This document shows positions 59,901-64,000 of a stretch of DNA of 64,000 bases, one piece after another. Where the stretch lies: NCBI GenBank assembly GCA_034508935.3, contig CM067445.1, forward strand, positions 38,426,394 to 38,490,393. Reading direction: 5' to 3'. Source of the stretch: Berghia stephanieae. Its lineage: Eukaryota > Mollusca > Gastropoda > Nudibranchia > Aeolidiidae. Both the position numbers and the translations under genes were made by a program. Position 1 is the first letter of the stretch. The number at the start of each line of letters is the position of its first letter. Under the pieces are notes generated by a model. It made no database searches and was not told where the DNA came from. It was given only the letters and a program-made list of their open reading frames with translations.

Positions 59901-60113
59901 TCATTGAATAAACATTTTATGTACAATATAGTTCACAAAATGGAATGAAAACAAAAGAACAGTAAGAAAGAAAGGCAGTATGAATTATAGTTAGTTGAAA
60001 TGGAACGAACGTTCATTGAAAACTTTATCAGTCAGACGCATGCAAATCGGACAATAGATTATCCTTACCTTGAAAATAGCCTGAGTGACTTGCTCAATAT
60101 TCTTTTTGTCACC
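51607..60113 (-). CDS. Unidentified gene, last five coding exons (minus strand)
   Basis: Exons 60069-60113, 57584-57641, 55506-55594, 53737-53861 and 51607-51676 join in phase into ~128 residues ending at TAA. Peptides in order: GDKKNIEQVTQAIFK; AAIVVNKEDEAKN; DDLLESVFHTVPNAD and VINALLVLMGLIK; GEDKNQKAPNSIAG, PLLVLEHAARQS and ILLCFLS; then KPHPVLDKSSEATHK and ILQTLYSF. The sequence is mostly helical and reminiscent of ARM/HEAT-type repeats, but I do not recognise the protein. It converges on AIMP1; the 5' part continues towards or past the right edge. The third exon ends at a GC donor (AAG then GCAAGA). Confidence 0.75.
53092..53303. mobile_element. MITE with ~50-bp terminal inverted repeats, 212 bp
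   Basis: Left TAGGGAATGAGATTAGCGG; the right end is its complement, and the ends stay similar for ~50 bases (TCCCTTGATTGGA / TCCAATCAAGGGA). Flanked by TA. Intron of the unidentified gene. Confidence 0.82.
53585..53645. repeat. Homopolymer C then A run
   Basis: More than 30 C followed by ~12 A, in the intron after exon d of the unidentified gene. Similar C or G runs: 25620-25645, 27070-27092, 51147-51175. Confidence 0.9.
53737..53861 (-). CDS. Unidentified gene, exon d
   Basis: Encodes GEDKNQKAPNSIAG, PLLVLEHAARQS and ILLCFLS. TTCCAG acceptor, GTATGT donor, phase 2. Confidence 0.72.
53975..54020. repeat. (ATT)n microsatellite
   Basis: Fused to the repeat F copy at 54035-54185. Confidence 0.9.
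54035..54185 (+). repeat. Repeat F, opposite orientation
   Basis: Begins after (ATT)n and ends GCCTAAGATTGAATAAACTT, mirroring 2567-2715. Confidence 0.65.
54965..55440 (-). mobile_element. LINE 3' end (reverse transcriptase C-terminus and tail)
   Basis: Minus strand: LLRDLHWLPVEKHIEYK, ARSLRSKSDNRILVK, then, after a frame break, ALIWNSLPRYIRDS, the typical C-terminal motifs of CR1/L2-type LINE polymerases. The tail reads TTAAGCGCTTTGAGC, then TGGCGCTGTATGAAAACC and an (ATT)n end, the same plan as SINE-A's tail. It sits right beside exon c of the unidentified gene. Confidence 0.8.
55506..55594 (-). CDS. Unidentified gene, exon c, with GC donor
   Basis: Encodes DDLLESVFHTVPNAD and ILVINALLVLMGLIK. 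T-rich tract plus CTCAG acceptor. The exon must end at AAG followed by GCAAGA to stay in phase with exon d; reading on runs into a LINE fragment. Confidence 0.7.
55928..57260. repeat. Possible non-autonomous transposon bounded by a 14-bp inverted repeat
   Basis: GTAGCAATGACTAT near 55926-55939 and its complement near 57245-57258. The interior is non-coding, with a (CT)n tract and unusual GC-richer patches (56390-56520). Outer ends could not be fixed. Confidence 0.35.
56727..56803. repeat. (CT)n tract
   Basis: About 75 bases, followed by short GT runs to 56905. Confidence 0.95.
57340..57535 (-). repeat. SINE-E, diverged copy
   Basis: Keeps GGATAGGA, AAAGTACTTTCTGCCA and a decayed right-end head. 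Confidence 0.5.
57584..57641 (-). CDS. Unidentified gene, exon b
   Basis: Encodes AAIVVNKEDEAKN and RACQCA. TTTCAG acceptor, GTTAGT donor, phase 1. Confidence 0.65.
57680..57966 (-). repeat. SINE-A copy 16
   Basis: Complete diverged copy ~40 bases upstream of the acceptor of exon b of the unidentified gene. Confidence 0.8.
58318..58930 (-). mobile_element. LINE fragment, reverse transcriptase C-terminus
   Basis: Starts NVTNFIYLGAQIEA, then IRRRLAIASNKLNK, FPTAIYGCETWSITK, KILRIPWTNKES, YFGHLKRHDTLERD and GKRGRGRP. One in-frame stop then separates it from RRWQQDIQEWLNNG and WAQDRDFFRRTVWEA. RTE/I-like LINE end, on the strand of the host gene. Confidence 0.85.
59262..59462 (-). repeat. Repeat B fragment
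   Basis: Keeps the GACTGTCTCCCTC block and the TTGGGAGGTCAGAAC end. Confidence 0.5.
59490..59766 (-). repeat. SINE-A copy 17
   Basis: Diverged copy; body and head recognisable (CGAGTGTCATACCACAAG near 59740). Confidence 0.78.
60069..60113 (-). CDS. Unidentified gene, exon a
   Basis: 45 bases, phase 0 on both sides, encoding GDKKNIEQVTQAIFK. TTTCAG acceptor and GTAAGG donor. Confidence 0.65.
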
Positions 60114-61699
60114 CTGAAATAAATGTAATAGTAATAATCAACAAAATTTTTAATTTTGAAAATATACTGCTAACATTTAAAATGATATTAATGAATCAGT
60201 TAATAAAGTTACAATCATAATCGTTATTGCCATAATTCTTATCATTATTTAGTATCGTTAGTGTAATCAAAACATTTAAAAAGATAAATCTCAAGACAAC
60301 TGTTATATAGTAATTAAGTGGACAGAGCGTGTGATTACCTGGTACAATGCAACCCAGTTATAACCCTATTTCATACTAATTATCTCTGTAAAAAAATGCT
60401 TTAAAATTGATGTAGTGTGGTTCAATTTGAACATATGTCCATTTCTGGGGTAAATAATCACATTTTGACAAAATTTTTTACTAATCAATATTTAATTTAA
60501 AATCTGAAAATGCAGCAAAAGATCAGAAGTTGACCAAATTTGACCTCACAAAAAATCTCTATGCATCCATCAAATCTGTACGAGTGAATGGCAGGTGTGT
60601 ATTAATACAACTACTAAGCATGGTCATTGGGAGAAGGCTAAGGCATGCTTTGTGCTGAAACGTGCATGAGTTCGAAGTAGATATAATCCAAAAATTTCCA
60701 TGAGTTAAATTTCAAGTAATTTCCTTTGTTTAGTTATGATCGCACAAAACCACGCAATGTTGCTCCATCATTAACCGTTTGTAGTATTAGTTTTTGTTTA
60801 GTTTAGTTAGTTCTTTTTTCTATTATTTTATTTTTATCATAATAACTAATCTGTTAAAAATGGAATAAAAACACTCCATTTGAAAAACACGAAGTAATTT
60901 GTCATAGCAGAGAATGTAGGTGTTGAGGAGGGTTTGTCGTATTTTGGTGAAAATAATTCAGTAATTGTGCTTTGATTGCAATTGCAGGCATAATTGTATG
61001 TAACACTTTCCATGTCTCTTGTGTGCCTGTGATTAGTGTGCGAGTGTGTTTGTATATGAGCATATGCATCTGCTTTTTTCTCTATCCCTCACTCGTCTTC
61101 TTTCCATCTCTCTCTCACACTCACAGCTATGATGACACATTTGTTCAAAGGGAATGGATAACAATAATAAACAATCAGAATAAGAAATGGTCTTTTATCA
61201 AAGTGTGCCTGAAGCCGGAGTTATCATGCTTTTAGGTGTGTAGTTTATTTATACAGCAAAAATTCTCTAAGAGACAATTAGTGTGTTTGAATCCGAAATG
61301 TGCCAAATGACAGCTTGCTTAAAGGCGGCATGGTCTGTACACTGTGACACTCTAATAAATTTCCTCCATTTATTTTTTATCTGTAAGATATTTAATCAGT
61401 AAACTTTTAAGCCGTCTGTTCTTTTGTTATAATGACGTCAATTGATTCCTCTGGACAGGTTTAACATTATTCAAATGCAGAAAAAACTTTAATGAATAGA
61501 ATATGAGTATGAGCAATTAATAAACTAAAAAACAAAAACAAAGAAAAATCACCCCAAATTCTTTCAAGAGAGCTTCACCGCAGTGTGGACCCATCTGTAC
61601 CAATTTAGTGGGGGAGGGGAAAGTGAGGAAATCTTTGGCACTGACAATCTGTGGGTGGGAAATAAATGAAATCAACAAGGTTGTCATTGAGTTGAAGGA

Positions 61700-61835
61700 C
61701 AGAAATGACGAGAGGTATTGTCGATTTGGCTTGATTTCAACAGAATCAGCCAGAGACAGAAATCTGTGGAGAGATATAATTCAAGAAGCCTCCAAAGCCT
61801 GGGACAGGAATGGAACTTGAAGAAGAAGAAGATCA
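61700..61835 (+). mobile_element. Short LINE 3' scrap
   Basis: SARDRNLWRDIIQEA and SKAWDRNGT just before a stop resemble the extreme C-terminus of endonuclease-type LINE proteins. Confidence 0.45.
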
Positions 61836-62269
61836 GAAATACAAATTTACAAGTTCTTTCAAATTGAGCCAGACGGGTATGAAAAAAAAAATGAAAAAAA
61901 AAAAAACAAACAAACAAATAACAACTTGATGCTTAGCACTTTAATGAAAATTTGATAAAACTTGATTTTAAAAAAGGCATTTCTGTTGTTCTTAGCAATT
62001 TTACAAGTAATAACATTCAAATCAAGAATAGAACTAGTTCCAGGAGTGACCCGCTTGTGCTGATCAGAACATCCTATTACTAACAATGCTGTTTTTAATT
62101 TCAATATAATAGTTTTTGGATTTGTTCTTAAATCGGCCATATTTATTTTACTGCAATTTCTTTTCCTTTCTTTTTTTTCATAGTCTTGTAAACTTTCCCA
62201 TGTTTTTATATTTTGAACATATTTCCATAGTTTCATACTAGTTGGCAAGTCATGTGACACCACATTATT

Positions 62270-62755
62270 TTCAAGGGTTTTATAGCAATTATGACATATT
62301 TAGGTTATTTCAGGGCCAGTAAAAAGACAGATAATGGGGTAGTAAAAACAATTAACATTTTTTTAAAACATATGAATAAATAAGACTACGGGAAATGGTT
62401 CAAAAAGGGAACACTATCAGTGCACATAGTTCGATATCACCTAAACGTTTCGTCCAGACACAGAGGATCCCACTCAAAGAGAAATACACTAAAATGCTTA
62501 CAAAAGATGATATTCAAAACAGAAACAAAAAATTACATCACATGACAGAGAGATGATTTACAAGGAAAAAAACATCATCTCCAAAAACTAATACACTTTA
62601 TTTGACTTGTTTCCCTCTCAGCCAAGGACTCTGGCCAGGGTCATGACAAACAAAGTAATCTCATTCCAAGACAAAGATAGATAAAGGGCGAAAGAAGACA
62701 CAGCAAGTGATTTCCAGCCCACCATGGGAGGTCAAAAGACCCCAGCCAGAGGTAA
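62270..62755 (-). repeat. Repeat B copy, first of an adjacent pair
   Basis: Full-length, diverged; followed after ~110 bases by another copy in the same orientation. Confidence 0.7.
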
Positions 62756-62864
62756 CAACGTTGATTTGCCATCTGTTTGACAGATTCCAATAGCCACAAC
62801 CAAATATGGGTACCTGGACTGCAAACAGCCTGGGTATGAACTTCACATTTGGATGTTGTATTGT

Positions 62865-63190
62865 TTGTTTTTAGGAGCTTTACATCGTTTGCAACACTTT
62901 ATACTAGCACTCCAACGACCAGTAAAAAGGAAGACGATAGTCATAGAGGAAAAGGTGTAGATATGAAGTTAAAAGTGCCAAAGAAAAAGTAAGACAAAAT
63001 GGACAGAAGATTCCACAAGCAACCCACCCATGTGCCTGTTTTGACATTCTAAAAGTCCCATCCTGACACATGCAAATAATCCCACTACAAAAGATACACT
63101 AAAATGTTTATGAAGTATGGTATAATGAAATCTAAAAACTAAGTCAGTACATAATGAAGAGATGATTTACATGGAAAAAAACTATCTCTC
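62865..63190 (-). repeat. Repeat B copy, second of the pair
   Basis: Poly(A)-side two thirds of the repeat, diverged. Confidence 0.62.
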
Positions 63191-63892
63191 AATTTGTGCA
63201 CCAGTGAGTGTCTCAGCAGTATAGTCTCATAGTGAAACAACGTCAAAGATGTTAAGCTTCGTCACTGATTAGATGGACGACAATGATCTTAAACCCTGGC
63301 CCTTGAGTAAGAAGGTACTTTAGACATTAACCCACTCGACTTATACATCTGACAGGTGATTTGTACAAAAATTAGATTCTTCAAAAAATTAACTAAACTT
63401 TCGGCGAAAGGCGCTATAGAAATATGCTTATTATTTTATTATGGCATGCTAGTTCAGATAGGAAATGTGCTTAAAAATATTCAAACCTATTTCTTCTTCT
63501 TCCTGAAACTGTCTAAAACTGGTCTTGATAATCTTAAATAGTTGGCATTAATATTATTTGGTAGACTTCCACAGTCGAATAGACGATAGGAAAAAAAATG
63601 ACTGCTGGTGGAGTTGCAACCGAGACTCTCATTGAATGATCCCTTATTGAAGGAGTTGATGGTATTGGGGTCAGATAACTATTTAAAACATTTACAAGAT
63701 ACTATTTAAAACATCTACAAGAATATAGATAGCTTTGTTTAGCATTCTTACTTTCGCCTTTTTTCCTTTAACTTCTAATGTTGGCCACTCTTTGGAATCA
63801 TTTCCTAACCATCATGCAAATGTAATATTATCAGGGTTGCCAATTCAAAAGGCAAAAATTAAATGAACCTTTACACAAACACATAGACTTAC

Positions 63893-63933
63893 CCTATTCT
63901 GAGTGCTGAACTCCAGTAAAAAGACATTATGTA
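63893..63933 (-). CDS. Possible further upstream exon of the unidentified gene
   Basis: HNVFLLEFSTQNR ends in phase 0 at a good GTAAGT donor, compatible with exon a. The acceptor is weak, with no pyrimidine tract, so the 5' edge is doubtful. Confidence 0.35.
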
Positions 63934-64000
63934 CTTACTTTTTTCTGTTAAGCAGATGATTAGAAAATAGACTGAGGGATTGCAATATACTGAATTCCAT

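Larger units (their letters stand above)
60114..63892. other. Large intron or 5' region of the unidentified gene
   Basis: AT-rich, with repeat B copies and a LINE scrap. No exon could be supported between 60114 and 63892. Confidence 0.5.

Overview
This is a 64 kb stretch of an AT-rich, intron-rich animal genome, full of short retroposons, miniature DNA transposons and microsatellites. The host genes and a long-armed fold-back element resembling the TU elements of sea urchins suggest a marine invertebrate, most likely a deuterostome such as an echinoderm. The species is inference. No organelle, bacterial or viral gene was recognised.

Host genes. (1) TBCK (TBC1-domain-containing kinase-like protein) lies on the minus strand. 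Its start codon is at 28050 and 22 coding exons can be placed down to 1944. They cover the pseudokinase part, the whole TBC domain and the start of the rhodanese domain. The last ~85 codons lie beyond the left edge. (2) AIMP1 (the multisynthetase-complex scaffold, EMAP-II precursor) lies on the plus strand, complete in six coding exons from 33339 to 44542, encoding 315 residues. The two genes are head to head, as in vertebrates, with 5.3 kb between start codons. (3) An unidentified minus-strand gene is represented by its last five exons (60113 to 51607), with a possible sixth at 63.9 kb. It converges on AIMP1 and runs off the right edge.

Mobile DNA. AIMP1 intron 1 is almost wholly a 4.5 kb fold-back transposon (33549-38047) flanked by an 8-bp target duplication. 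Its arms are built from ~38-bp monomers arranged in a 189-bp five-monomer higher-order repeat. Just past the AIMP1 polyadenylation signal sits a 4.45 kb element (44734-49186) with TTAA at both ends and a Mutator/Kolobok-type transposase; it is dead by an internal deletion and carries a nested SINE. The TBCK-AIMP1 gap holds a hAT-like MITE (8-bp duplication) and a ~0.9 kb element with a 9-bp duplication. TBCK introns hold a Tigger/pogo-like element and a small MITE, and another MITE lies in the third gene. About 17 copies of one tRNA-derived SINE (SINE-A) occur on both strands. A LINE 3' end at 55 kb shares its tail design and may be its mobilising partner. Other tRNA-derived SINEs (C, D, E), a poly(A)-tailed retroposon (B), several LINE 3' ends, and repeats with hammerhead-like signatures fill most remaining introns.

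Oddities include a broken reading frame in one TBCK exon, long microsatellites directly against TBCK splice sites, inverted SINE pairs and chimeric SINEs. Exon edges were read by eye from splice signals, phase and remembered family sequences. No alignment was run.
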